Shown here: positions 54,001 to 64,000 of the stretch, one piece after another
Layout: every line of letters begins with the position of its first letter
Numbering within the stretch: the stretch's first letter is position 1
The notes under the pieces: generated by a model
What the model saw: only the letters and a program-made list of their open reading frames with translations
What the model was told of the DNA's origin: nothing
Database searches by the model: none
Position numbers and translations under genes: made by a program
NCBI GenBank assembly: GCA_038501195.1
Contig: JBBPUQ010000003.1
Span: 5,362,501 to 5,426,500, forward strand
From: Nemania diffusa
Lineage: Eukaryota; Ascomycota; Sordariomycetes; Xylariales; Xylariaceae
DNA: 64,000 nucleotides
Direction: 5' to 3'

Positions 54001-55324
54001 TAAAATATTTTTATATAGTTTATTAAATAACTTTTTTATAAATAGTTATAATTTAATATTAAATTAAATAAATAAAATAGTTATAATTAAAAAAAAAATA
54101 TTATTTAATATTATAAATATATATTATATAAATATATTTATAATAATTATTATTAAATTAATAAATTTTATTATTAATATTAATAAAGTTTTAAAAAAGT
54201 ACTTTTTTAATATTTATATAACTATAAGTTTTTTTATATTTACTTTTAATATAAAAGTTAATAATAAAATCTATTTTATTTTTTGAAATATTTTTTATAA
54301 TAAAAAGTTTATTTTTTTATAAAACTTATTTATAAATAAAAATAAAAGCTATATATATATAAATAATATATATAAATCAATAAAACTATTATAAATATAA
54401 TTAAAATAATTAATAAAATTATTATAATTTATAACTAATATTAATATTTTAAAAATTAACTTAATTATTGTTGCAATAATATTTATAAAATTTATAATTA
54501 TTTATTGCTAAATTATAAATTTTATTATTATTGTTTATATATTATTTATTATTATATTTATTATATTTTATAAAATAAAAATATGTTTTTTATTTATTAT
54601 ATATTTATATATTATATTAAATATTTTATTTATTTTGTAATTTTTTTTTTTTAATTATTAAATTTATTTTAAAAATATTTTTAAATATAATAATTATTAC
54701 TAAATTTTTAAAACATTGTTTTTATTTTAATATTTATATTTTTATTTATTTTAAAATTTAATAATATATTATTTATAGTTTATAATTTTTATTTTATATA
54801 TAACTATATATATAAAAATTAAAACATTTAAAATTTTTAAAACATTAAAATAATATTATTATAAAAGTTTAATTATAATTAAAAACTAAACTATTATAAA
54901 AGTTTTATTATATTAAATTTAATTAATTTTAATATAAAATCTTTAATAAAAATAAATAAATAAAACTTTTTAATTATAAAAAAGCTTTTATTTATTTTTA
55001 TAAATATATTTTTTTTATATTTTTGTTTAATATATATAACAAAAATATAATATAAATTTTATAAAAATATTTAATTATTAATTATTAATTAAATAAATTT
55101 ATATATATAAATCAACAAATTTTATAAAATTATTTAATTAATAAAACAAATATATAATAATTTAAATTATAAAAAAAAAATAATAAAAAAATAATAAAAT
55201 TTTAATATAATTATTATTATTTAAATATAAAATAAATTAATATTTAAAAACTTATTAATTAAAAATATTATAAATATTAGCTATAACTAAATATAATTAA
55301 AAAAAGTTAATATAGCTGCTTTAA
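48017..55324. other. Most AT-rich stretch, no recognisable feature
   Basis: More than 7 kb of nearly pure A and T in which even ApC and GpC are rare. I find no coding relic, LTR pair, satellite or RNA gene. T-rich stretches at 52.9-53.9 kb with AGCT remnants may be a minus-strand element relic, but no motif can be read. Confidence 0.45.
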
Positions 55325-55368
55325 TATATAAAAATATAAAAATATAAAAATATAAAAATATAAAAATA
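55325..55368. repeat. 8-bp microsatellite (ATAAAAAT)n
   Basis: About five uninterrupted units of ATAAAAAT. Confidence 0.85.
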
Positions 55369-55698
55369 ATATAAAAGTTTTTATATTAATTTATAAAAAC
55401 TTTAATAATAATTATTTATTTAAAATAAAAAACTTGTTAAATTTAATTATTATTATATTTAAATAATAGAAATTTAATTTAAATAAAATAATATATTGTT
55501 AAAATATATATATTATTTAAAAAAATAAAAAACTTTATTATAATATATATATTAAAGTTAAAACATTTAAATAATAAAAATTTAATTTAAATAAAATATT
55601 TTAAATAATATATTATAAATAATATATAATTTATTAATAAAAAAAAAAAAAAACTTAAAAATATAAAGTTATTTAATTATAAAATTTGTTATATTATT

Positions 55699-55923
55699 TA
55701 GTAAAATTTATTATAAATAATATTTAAATTTAAATTTTTAAAAATATAATATAAATTAAAAAAAATAAACTTATAAAATCAAATTAAAAAAAAAACTTAA
55801 AAGCTTTTTTTATTTATTTAATTTATTAATATAAAATAATTTTAAATAAAACTAATATTAAAAATATATTTAAAATAGTTTTAAAAAACTTATTTTTTAA
55901 AACTTTTATATCTGTTTATATTA
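55699..55923 (-). mobile_element. Solo LTR of the G2 family
   Basis: 225 bp in reverse orientation, starting TAGTAAAATTTATTATAAATA and keeping the same landmarks as the 24.8-kb copy, including AAAAGCTTTTTTTATTTATTTAA. No obvious target duplication. Confidence 0.8.
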
Positions 55924-55959
55924 AAAAGTTAATAAAATTTTGTTTATAATAGTTTATTT

Positions 55960-56186
55960 TTATTTAAAAAAAAAAAAAAAAAAAGCGTTAAAATTAAAAA
56001 AAAAACACAATAAAAATAAAAAAACTAAATATAATATTATTTAATTTAATAAAAAATAAAAATATATATAAAAAAAAAAAAAAAAATTTAATTATATAAA
56101 AGTAAAATAAAAACTATTTATTATAAAATTAATACAAATATAATAAAAATAAAAAAAATAACAAGTATAGCTTAAAAAAAAAGCAA

Positions 56187-56252
<66 letters not shown>

Positions 56253-56900
56253 AAACTTATAATTAAATACAAAAAAAAAAAAAGAACAAAAAAAAAAACT
56301 TAAAAAAAAAAAAGTATTTTTATATAATATTATTAAAACAGTAAAAAGTAATAGTTAAATTAGCGCTATTTACACTTTAAAATAGCTAAAAAAAAACAGT
56401 AATTATAAACAAAACTAAAAAATTAATAAAAAAAAGCTGCAAAATTAAAAAGCATATAAAAAACAAATTATGTATTAATAAAGAAAACATTGAAAAAAAA
56501 AACTAAAAAAAAACAGTGTAAATATATTAAAAAGTAATAAGTTATTTTAAAAAAAAAACACTATAAATAAACAGTTTAAAAACAGTAAAAATATAATTAA
56601 ACAAAGCTGCTTTTTATAAACTTTATAATATAATTAAACTTAAACGTTATTTATACTGTTTTTTAAAAAAAAAAAAAAAAAACAAACTGGTTTTTAAAAA
56701 GTTTTATATTAAAAACCCGAAAAAAAAGTAATATTACAAGCTATATAAGCTGCTAAACTTAGCTTATAAATATATTTTTAAACAATTGCTAAAACTGCAT
56801 TAATTATATATATTAAGCCATTTAGCTGCTTTAAAGCATAGCATATATATTAAAAAAACTTTTTTTTTTAAGCTAAATTATAAACAATATATACTTATAG
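55960..56900. other. A-rich, relatively GC-retaining relic with poly(A) runs
   Basis: Stands out from both flanks. It has many poly(A) runs on the plus strand, and GCGC, AAACCCGAAA, ACTGG and CATTTAGCTGC motifs that are rare elsewhere. It resembles the A-rich 4.7-5.7-kb relic in style but does not align with it by eye. I recognise no protein. It is probably a separate, somewhat younger transposon fragment. Confidence 0.35.
56190..56249. repeat. Poly(A) tract, 60 nt
   Basis: Sixty consecutive A, the longest homopolymer in the window. Confidence 0.9.
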
Positions 56901-59300
56901 CTATTAAACTTTAGTTTATTATATATAATAATAATATTTTTTAAATTTTTTATATTATATATTAATTTATAAAATATATTAATAATAATAATAATAATAA
57001 TTAAAAATATATTAAATTTAACTTTTATAAATATTAATATATTAATAAAATTTAATAATTTAAATTTAATTATTTTAAATAAAAAAATTAATAAAATAGC
57101 TTTTATATATTAATATAGTTTTTATTATTGCAATGTTTATAAATTTGTTTTAATGTAATTTTATAATTTACTTTAATTAAACTTTTAAAGTTATTTTTAA
57201 TTAATATAATTTTAAATATTTTTATATTAAAAGCTATATTTATTATATTTTTATAAATAATTATAAAAAAAAGTTATAAATTATATATAAAAGTTAATAT
57301 TTACTTTATAAATATATACTTTTATTATTTTATATATACATTTTTTATTTTATATAAAAACTTTTAATAATATAAAAAAATTATTTAAATTATAAAATAT
57401 AATTATATTATTTAAATAATTAATAATAATATTATATAGTTAAAAAAAATAGTTTTTAAAAAGTATATTTAGTTATTAATAATTGTTTATTATTTTTTTT
57501 TTTATATATATTTAATAATTTTAAGCTTTCTTTTTACATTTATTGTTTATATATAAAATATAAATTTTATTTATTTTATAAAAGCTATTATTATATAATT
57601 AATTATTATTAAACGATTTTTTTTATTTATAATATATTTAAAAACTATTATTTTTAACTTGTTAATTATAATATTATTTATATTAAAATTAATATAAATT
57701 ATATATTTATATTAATAAAATTTTCAATATAAACTTTATTATAACAATTAAAATTAAATGCTTTAATAATAAAAATATTTATTTTTATAACTTTAATAAA
57801 TTTAATATATAAAAAAAAATTAATAAAAATATTATAATAACTACTTTTTTTTAAAAAGTTTTTAAAATTAAAAATAAACTTAAAATATTTTTAAATTTAT
57901 AAATAATATTATTTTTTATAAACTAATATATTTTAAAATGTTAAAATAATATATTATATAAAAGCGTTTTTTTAATATAATAGCTATTTTTTTAATAAAT
58001 AAAGTTTATAAAAAAAAAAAAAAATTTTTTTAATTAATTTTTTTTTTGTTTATTTTTTTAAATATAATTAAAAAATGCAGTTAAATTTATATTATTTATA
58101 ACAATTATAATATATTTTATTAAAGTTTAAAACATAAAGAAAATTTAATTATTATTTTTAAGTTTTAAAAATAAAATTTGTTTTTTTAACTTTTTTCAGT
58201 GTTTTTTTTTAAAAAAAATATATAGTTTCTTTTAATTTTTTTTATTATAACACTATTTTTTACAATGTTATTTTTATTTATAATTGTTATTACAATTACA
58301 GTTATATTTATAACTTTATTTATAGTTGCAGTTATAGTTTCTTTTTTATAAATAATAACTTTTACAATAATTATTATATAAACAATTATAATTATAATTG
58401 TAGCTTTTATTTTAATAACAGTATTTATAACTAAAGTTTTAACTATTATTATAATTACTGTTTTAATTATATTAATAATAAAATTTATTATTAAAACATT
58501 ATTTTTGTTTATTTTTATAATAATTAAACTAATAATTAAACTTGTTATATAAAAGTTTTATAATTTATATTAGCTTTTAAAAAATTATAGTAAAAAATAT
58601 TTTATTTTAAACTTTATATTAAAATATTGTTTTATACTTTTTTTTTTTAAATTATAATAAGCTTTTTTAATTTTTTATATTTATTTTTTAATATATTTCT
58701 TTAATTTAAAAAATATTAATAATAACTTTATTTTGTTAATTATAAATATTTGTTATATTATTTTATTAACTAAGGTTTTTTTATTAAAAAACTTTATTAA
58801 TTTATATATATTTAATCTTTAAAAATATTATATAAATAAAAAAAACTATTTAAAATTTTTTAAATAGTTTAACTAAAGCAAATTTTAAAACAGTTTTTTT
58901 TTTTTTAATATTTTATTAAAACTAGTTTTATAAAAACTTTATTTGTTATTTAAATTAATTTTATTGTTTTATTAAAACAATATTAATTTAATTAATATTT
59001 AATAATATTAAACTTTTCATAAAAACATTAATATAGTTTATAAAAAAAAAACATTTATATAAATAATATATTTTTTATTAATAATTATTTTTAAATTATT
59101 AAAGTTTATTTATTTTAAATTAAATATATTAATATTGTTATATTTAATTTTATATATATTATTTTTAATAAAAGTTAAATTTATATAAAAAATAATGAAA
59201 TAAAAGTTATATTTATATTTTAATATTAAGTTATTATTATTATTATTAAAGTTATTAAAAAAAAATTTAACATTTATGCTTTAAAATAAAAATAGCTACT
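56900..59300 (-). pseudogene. Possible minus-strand element relic, unrecognised
   Basis: The T-rich plus strand from about 57.1 to 58.9 kb implies a minus sense strand. At 58260-58480 there is a run of TTATAACTGTAATTGTAA-like repeats, which on the minus strand gives alternating Asn/Cys/Tyr/Lys codons. That is what an Arg/Asp-rich low-complexity protein would become after C-to-T and G-to-A mutation. A 13-bp perfect inverted repeat lies at 58843-58870. No RT or integrase motif was found, so the type of element is unknown. Confidence 0.3.
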
Positions 59301-59304
59301 TTTT

Positions 59305-59334
59305 AATAAAAATAAAAATAAAAATAAAAATAAA
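59305..59334. repeat. 6-bp microsatellite (AAAAAT)n
   Basis: About five units of AATAAA/AAAAAT, inside a low-complexity A-rich stretch that continues to about 59420. Confidence 0.8.
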
Positions 59335-59419
59335 GTTTAATTTAAATATAAATAAAAATATAAATTTTAATATAAATATAAACATTAATATAACGTTAAT
59401 ATTAAATTAAAACGTAAAT

Positions 59420-61378
59420 ATATTAAAGTTTATTATTACTTTAAATATTTAATTATAAAAAAAAATTGTTAATAAATAAAAACAGTAAAAAAATATATAT
59501 ATAAAAAACATTAAATAATAATATCAATATATTAAAATATTTAATATAAGCTTTTTAATTTACTGTTATAATAACATTAATTTTAGCAATTAAATTATAT
59601 AATTTTTTAAAAAAAAGTTAAGAAAATTTATTAAGTTTTTTTATTATGTTATTATTTGATTTTTTATATTGTTTTAACATTATTAATTAATTAGTTAATT
59701 TTAGTTTTAAATAATTTATTATTAGCTTTATTATTTTTAAATTTTATTCAAATAATATATAATTAAAAATTTAACATTATATAATATTATTTATATAATA
59801 AATAAAAAATTTAATAAATTTAAATTTAACTAAAACAATAACAATTATATTAATATTAAAAAGTTTTAATAAAAAATTAAATTTAAATTAACTTTATATA
59901 AATTAATTAATTAAATTACAATATAAATTATTTAATAGCAAATTTAAAATTTATATAATAAATATTTAAAAAAAATAACTTTTTTTATTAATTTTAATTA
60001 ATATAATCAAAATAATATAAAATAAAGTATAAATAATAAAAATGTTTATATAATTATTAATTAAAATATAAATATTTTTCAATAATTAATTAAATAAAAA
60101 AAAGTTTTATTTTTTAAATAAGCTTTTTTAAAAATTTAAATATATTTAAATAAATTATAAAATATAGTTTAATAATTGTTTTTTATTATAATTTGTTAAA
60201 AAATTAAATATATATAATTAAATAAAAGAATTTATAAACATTTACTAAAGTAATAAATATTATTATAATAAAATATGTTTTTATAATTAAATATATTGTT
60301 ATATTTTAAAATGTAAAGAAATATTATTAAGTTTATTTTTTATATTAATATATTAAACTTTTTACAAAATTTAATAAAAATATAAAACAAAATAATAATA
60401 AATAAAAACAATATAAAACAATTAAATTATTAAAATGTTAAATATTTTTATAATATTAATATATACTTTATTTAATTTAATTATAATAATTTAATATAAA
60501 TATATATATATATATATTATTATTAATGAAAAAAGTTTTTTTAATATTAAAAGTTTTAAAAAATATTAATATAATAATAATTTAATTTAATTATAAAAAT
60601 AAAACTATAAACAACATTAATTTAATAAATATAATTAAAAATAATTAAATAAAATAATAATAAAAAATAAAACATAAATTAAATAAAATTAAAACTTGTA
60701 ACAATTTTTAAAACTTAAAATTTAATTATATATATAAGTTTTTATTTAATTTATAAATATATATAAATATTTTTTTTTATAAATATTAATTAATATAACT
60801 TATTTTAAATATATATTATAAATTAATTAAATAGTTATTAAATATTAAAAAAATAATTATATATAATAAAATAGTAAAAAAAAAAAAAAACTTTATAAAT
60901 AATTTTAAAAAGTTTTTTTAAAATTTTTAATAATAAAATTAACATTTTTTTATATTTTTATAAAAAATATTAATTAATTAATTAATAAAAAGTAATATAT
61001 ATAAAATAAAAAAACATTAAAATAATAAATAAAATAATATATGTAGCTTTAATTTAATTTTTATATAATTTTATATATAACTATATAAATAAAAAAATTA
61101 AATAATAAAACTTAATATAATAAAAAAATTAATAATATTATTATTTATTAATTAATATAAATATAATATTATATTAAAAATAATAACAATATAAAAAAAT
61201 AATTAAAATTACTTTTAATTTTTAATATTTTTTAAATATAATTTATTTATATTATATATTTAATTAATTAAATTAAATATTTTTTATAAATATAATTATA
61301 ATATTATAGTTTTTTTTTTAAATAATAATTAAAACAATTAATATATTTTAATTAATATTATTTATTTAATTTTATTTT
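59420..61378. other. AT-rich DNA, no recognisable feature
   Basis: No coding relic or repeat pair can be supported; only A/T low-complexity sequence with a (TA)n run near 60500. Confidence 0.45.
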
Positions 61379-61577
61379 TAATATAAACAAATATAAAAGT
61401 TTTAAAAAATAGGTTTTTTAAAACTTTTTTATATATATTTTTAACATTAAACCTATTTAAAACTAGCTTATATTAGTAAATTAAATAAATAAAAAAAGCT
61501 TTTAAGTTTTTTTTTTTTAATTTATATTATATTTTTATAAATTTAAATATAAACATTATTTATAATAAACTATATTA
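61379..61577 (+). mobile_element. Solo LTR of the G2 family with internal deletion
   Basis: Starts TAATATAAACAAATATAAAAG and has all landmarks of the family, but is 199 bp long because about 27 bp are missing after the T run. The flanks ATTTT and ATTGT are only a partial match for a target duplication. Confidence 0.8.
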
Positions 61578-62618
61578 ATTGTAAAATAAAAATTTAATAT
61601 AAATAAAGTTATATTATAAAATAATAAAATTTGAAAATTTTAAATTAATATAAATTTATAAACAATTTTAAATAAACTATAAATAATAATATTTAATTAA
61701 CATTACTTAGTTTTTTTTAATTTATATAATATTATAATATATATATAATTTAAATAAAAATATATTAAAATTTTTAAATATATTTTAATTTTAAATATTA
61801 ATATAAATAAATATTAACAATAAAAATTTACATAAAAATATATTAATGATTTTTAATTTATTAAAATAATAAATAAAATTTAATAATATTTTTATTTTTA
61901 AAATAAAGCTTTTTATATATTTTAATAATTTATTAAAAAAACAATTTTAAAATAATTTAAAATAATTAATATTATGTTAAATTTAAATATATATTTTATA
62001 ATTTATAAAGTTTTATAATATTTAACTTATTTAATAAAAATTTCATTTATTAATAATTTTTTATAATATTTAAAATTTATTATAAATTAATATAAAATAT
62101 TAAAAAATCTTCAATTAGTTTATAAATTAATAATATTGTATTATTTTATTATAATAAATTATATTATTAAACATTTTTAAATATTATTTATTATTATTTA
62201 TTAAATAATAATAATAATTAATTAATATAATATTTTAATAATAATAATTTAAAAGTTTTGTAAAAAATATAAATTTATATTAAAATATATTATATATATA
62301 ATAAATTAATAAAGAATTATTATTATTAAACTTTTGTTTTTATATAATTAAAAAATATTTTAAATTAAATTTTAAATAAATATAACTTTAAACATTATTG
62401 TTAATTTTTATTTATAAATAAACAGTTTTAATTAATAATAAAATTAAAACATTAACATTGTTATATAATATTTTATAAATTTAAATAATATTATTTTTAT
62501 AATAAAGTTTTAATAAATTTATTTTAAAACTTTAATTTAAAAAACTTTTTAAACTTTTTTAATTTTAAACTTTAATAATTATTATATTAAAAAATATAAA
62601 AACAATTATTAATTTTAT
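61578..62618. other. AT-rich DNA between two solo LTRs, no recognisable feature
   Basis: About 1 kb without coding relic or repeats. It is too short and too featureless to be the inside of an element bounded by the two flanking LTRs, and each LTR has different flanks. Confidence 0.5.
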
Positions 62619-62854
62619 AATTATAATATAAACAAGTATAAAAGTTTTAAAAAATGAGTTTTTTAAAACCACTTTTTATATATTTTTAATATTAGTTTTA
62701 TTTAAAACTATTTTATATCAATAAAGTAAATAAATAAAAAAAGCTTTTAAATCTTTTTTTTTAACTTAACTTTACAAGTTTACTTTTTTTAATTTATATT
62801 ATACTTTTATAAACTTAAATATAAACACTATTTATAATAAATTATATTAAATTA
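62619..62854 (+). mobile_element. Solo LTR of the G2 family with target duplication AATTA
   Basis: 226 bp (62624-62849) flanked by identical AATTA at 62619-62623 and 62850-62854. Orientation as in G2. It keeps AACCAC and TATCAATAAAG where other copies have lost the C. Confidence 0.9.
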
Positions 62855-63385
62855 TAAATATTAAAACTTAATATAATAATTAATATTATTTTATTTAAAT
62901 TGAAATAATAATAATTTTTATTTTTATTTATATAAAAATTATTATTTATTTAATAAACTATTCAAAAAATAGTTTTTATAAAAAATTGATTTATTTATTA
63001 TTATTTAAAAAAAAAAATTTATTTATAAATTTAATTTTTTATAATATTAATAAATTTATAAAATAATTTTAATTATTTTTTTATAATATTTAAAAAGTTT
63101 AATTTTTTTAATAAAAAAATAATTATTATTTAATTAAATTATTATAAAAAAAGTAATAAAAATTATTTTTTTAATAAAATTTAAGTTTTATTATTATATT
63201 AAATGTTTTAAATAAATAAAACGATTTTTTTAAAACATTTTATAAAATAAAAAAATTTAATAATTAATATAATAAATAATATTTTTATATATTATATATA
63301 TAAAATTTAATAAATATTATTTTTTAATATTATTAAACTATAAAATAACATAATGAAATAATAACAATATTATTATAAATATATT
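62855..63385. other. AT-rich DNA, no recognisable feature
   Basis: About 530 bp of low-complexity A/T sequence leading up to the sharp composition change at 63386. Confidence 0.5.
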
Positions 63386-63695
63386 TGTTACGGACCACAC
63401 TTATATTTGAACAAATGAATCTCAGAAGTGGTTAGTACACGCAGTATAGCTAGTAAGTAGCTAAAGTAGTTAAATGGATCTTATTGTTTGCTTGAAACAA
63501 TAGACCTACTAAAAGTTAAATAAAGTAGTAAATACAGAAAAGAAAAAGTAGTAAATAAAAAAGCACTTATATAAGTACGTTGATTTGATTTAAAGAGTTA
63601 GGTTTGTTTTTTAGTTTTTTTAACTTTAGTTTTTTTTTTAGAATATATAGTATTATTCAGTTTTTAAATTTATTGCTAGTATTGTATTTATTACA
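63386..63695 (+). repeat. Young LTR (5' end of an element cut by the window)
   Basis: Starts TGTTACGGACC, a form common for fungal LTRs, and probably ends TATTTATTACA about 310 bp later. G+C rises abruptly at its first base, and TpC, GpA and CpA are all present. It contains a perfect hairpin (TATTGTTT/AAACAATA, 63482-63502) and a 12-bp palindromic TATA element ACTTATATAAGT (63565-63576). It is much less mutated than any other LTR here. A solo LTR cannot be excluded because the partner would lie outside the window. Confidence 0.65.
63565..63576 (+). promoter_or_regulatory. Candidate TATA element of the young LTR
   Basis: Perfect palindrome ACTTATATAAGT in the second half of the LTR, placed as LTR promoters usually are. 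Function is inferred. Confidence 0.4.
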
Positions 63696-64000
63696 AAACT
63701 AAAGTTTATTTTAACTGTTTAAAAAAACGATAAATTTTTAAAAACTTTTAAACAAATTAACTGATTTTAATATATTAAAATAATATAATTAATTTTTAGT
63801 AATAGTGCATTTATTATTAACTATAAAAAAGCTAAATAACAAGTGCAGTTTATTAAAAATGAACTAGTAAAGCTTGTTTTATAAGTATAAATAAACTATA
63901 AACGAAGTAAGCTATACTAACAGTTTTAAAACTTCTAAAGCTTGCTTAAAAATTATATAAAACGTATTTATATAGTAAAATATATTATAAACAATAATAA
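63696..64000 (+). mobile_element. Start of a retroelement internal region, truncated by the window
   Basis: Follows the young LTR. The plus strand is A-rich with ACT, AGT and GCT remnants, like the gag leaders of the other elements, but more G and C are kept. No protein can be named from 300 bp. Confidence 0.4.

Noticed and set aside
58843..58870. Perfect 13-bp inverted repeat as a terminator or regulatory hairpin
   Set aside because: In DNA of this composition such palindromes arise by chance, and there is no gene next to it.
10129..62849. The 226-bp repeat as a SINE or MITE
   Set aside because: No tRNA-like boxes or poly(A) tail, no true terminal inverted repeats. Two copies exactly bracket a full Gypsy element with 5-bp duplications, so it is an LTR family.
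61379..62849. The two plus-strand LTRs at 61.4 and 62.6 kb as the ends of one short element
   Set aside because: Only about 1 kb lies between them with no coding relic, and the right copy has its own perfect AATTA duplication, so they are independent solo LTRs.
1..64000. Mitochondrial DNA or the genome of a naturally AT-rich protist such as Plasmodium or Dictyostelium
   Set aside because: No mitochondrial genes or tRNAs, and no intact genes at all. Repeat copies differ mainly by C/T and G/A transitions and contain dead fungal-type Gypsy elements, which points to RIP-like mutation.
1..64000. CRISPR arrays, rRNA or tRNA genes
   Set aside because: No regularly spaced identical repeats with unique spacers and no cloverleaf or conserved rRNA segment seen on either strand.

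Overview
This window is extremely AT-rich (by eye only about one base in eight to ten is G or C). I can support no intact gene in it. It looks like a repeat block from a filamentous fungus, most likely an ascomycete, in which transposable elements were inactivated by massive C-to-T/G-to-A mutation of the RIP (repeat-induced point mutation) type. Wherever two copies of a repeat can be laid side by side, most differences are C/T or G/A transitions. All retroelement reading frames are full of stops, while catalytic codons show the expected changes (Asp GAY to AAY = Asn; Glu GAA to AAA = Lys). The species cannot be named from the sequence.

Layout. 1-5.9 kb is AT-rich decayed DNA with one unrecognised coding relic and a poly(A) tract. 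5.9-20.9 kb holds a nested pair. An outer Ty3/Gypsy element (minus strand, 5897-20935, 233-bp LTRs, target duplication TTAAT) is interrupted by an inner Gypsy chromovirus (plus strand, 10129-18489, 226-bp LTRs). The inner element still shows gag, reverse transcriptase (RT), integrase and a C-terminal chromodomain. 21.2-25.9 kb and 34.7-45.9 kb are inverted copies of one roughly 3.7-4 kb AT-rich repeat. The first copy carries a 713-bp hAT-like MITE (8-bp target duplication, 18-bp terminal inverted repeats) and a solo 226-bp LTR. The second is split by a third Gypsy element (36035-43277, 301-bp LTRs). A fourth Gypsy element (about 26003-32158, plus strand) lies between the two copies. 46-63 kb is the most decayed part: solo LTRs of the 226-bp family, simple repeats, a 60-nt poly(A) run and unrecognised relics. 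At 63386 a much less mutated LTR begins and runs into a retroelement cut by the window edge.

The four Gypsy integrases keep exactly 36 codons between the former second Asp and the former Glu (DD35E spacing), although the residues are now Asn and Lys. This confirms the family calls independently of sequence similarity. Empty sites in the two inverted copies give direct before/after views of three insertions. The surviving cytosines are unusual for classical RIP: they follow A or G almost exclusively (ApC, GpC), TpC/GpA is nearly absent, and CpA survives well.
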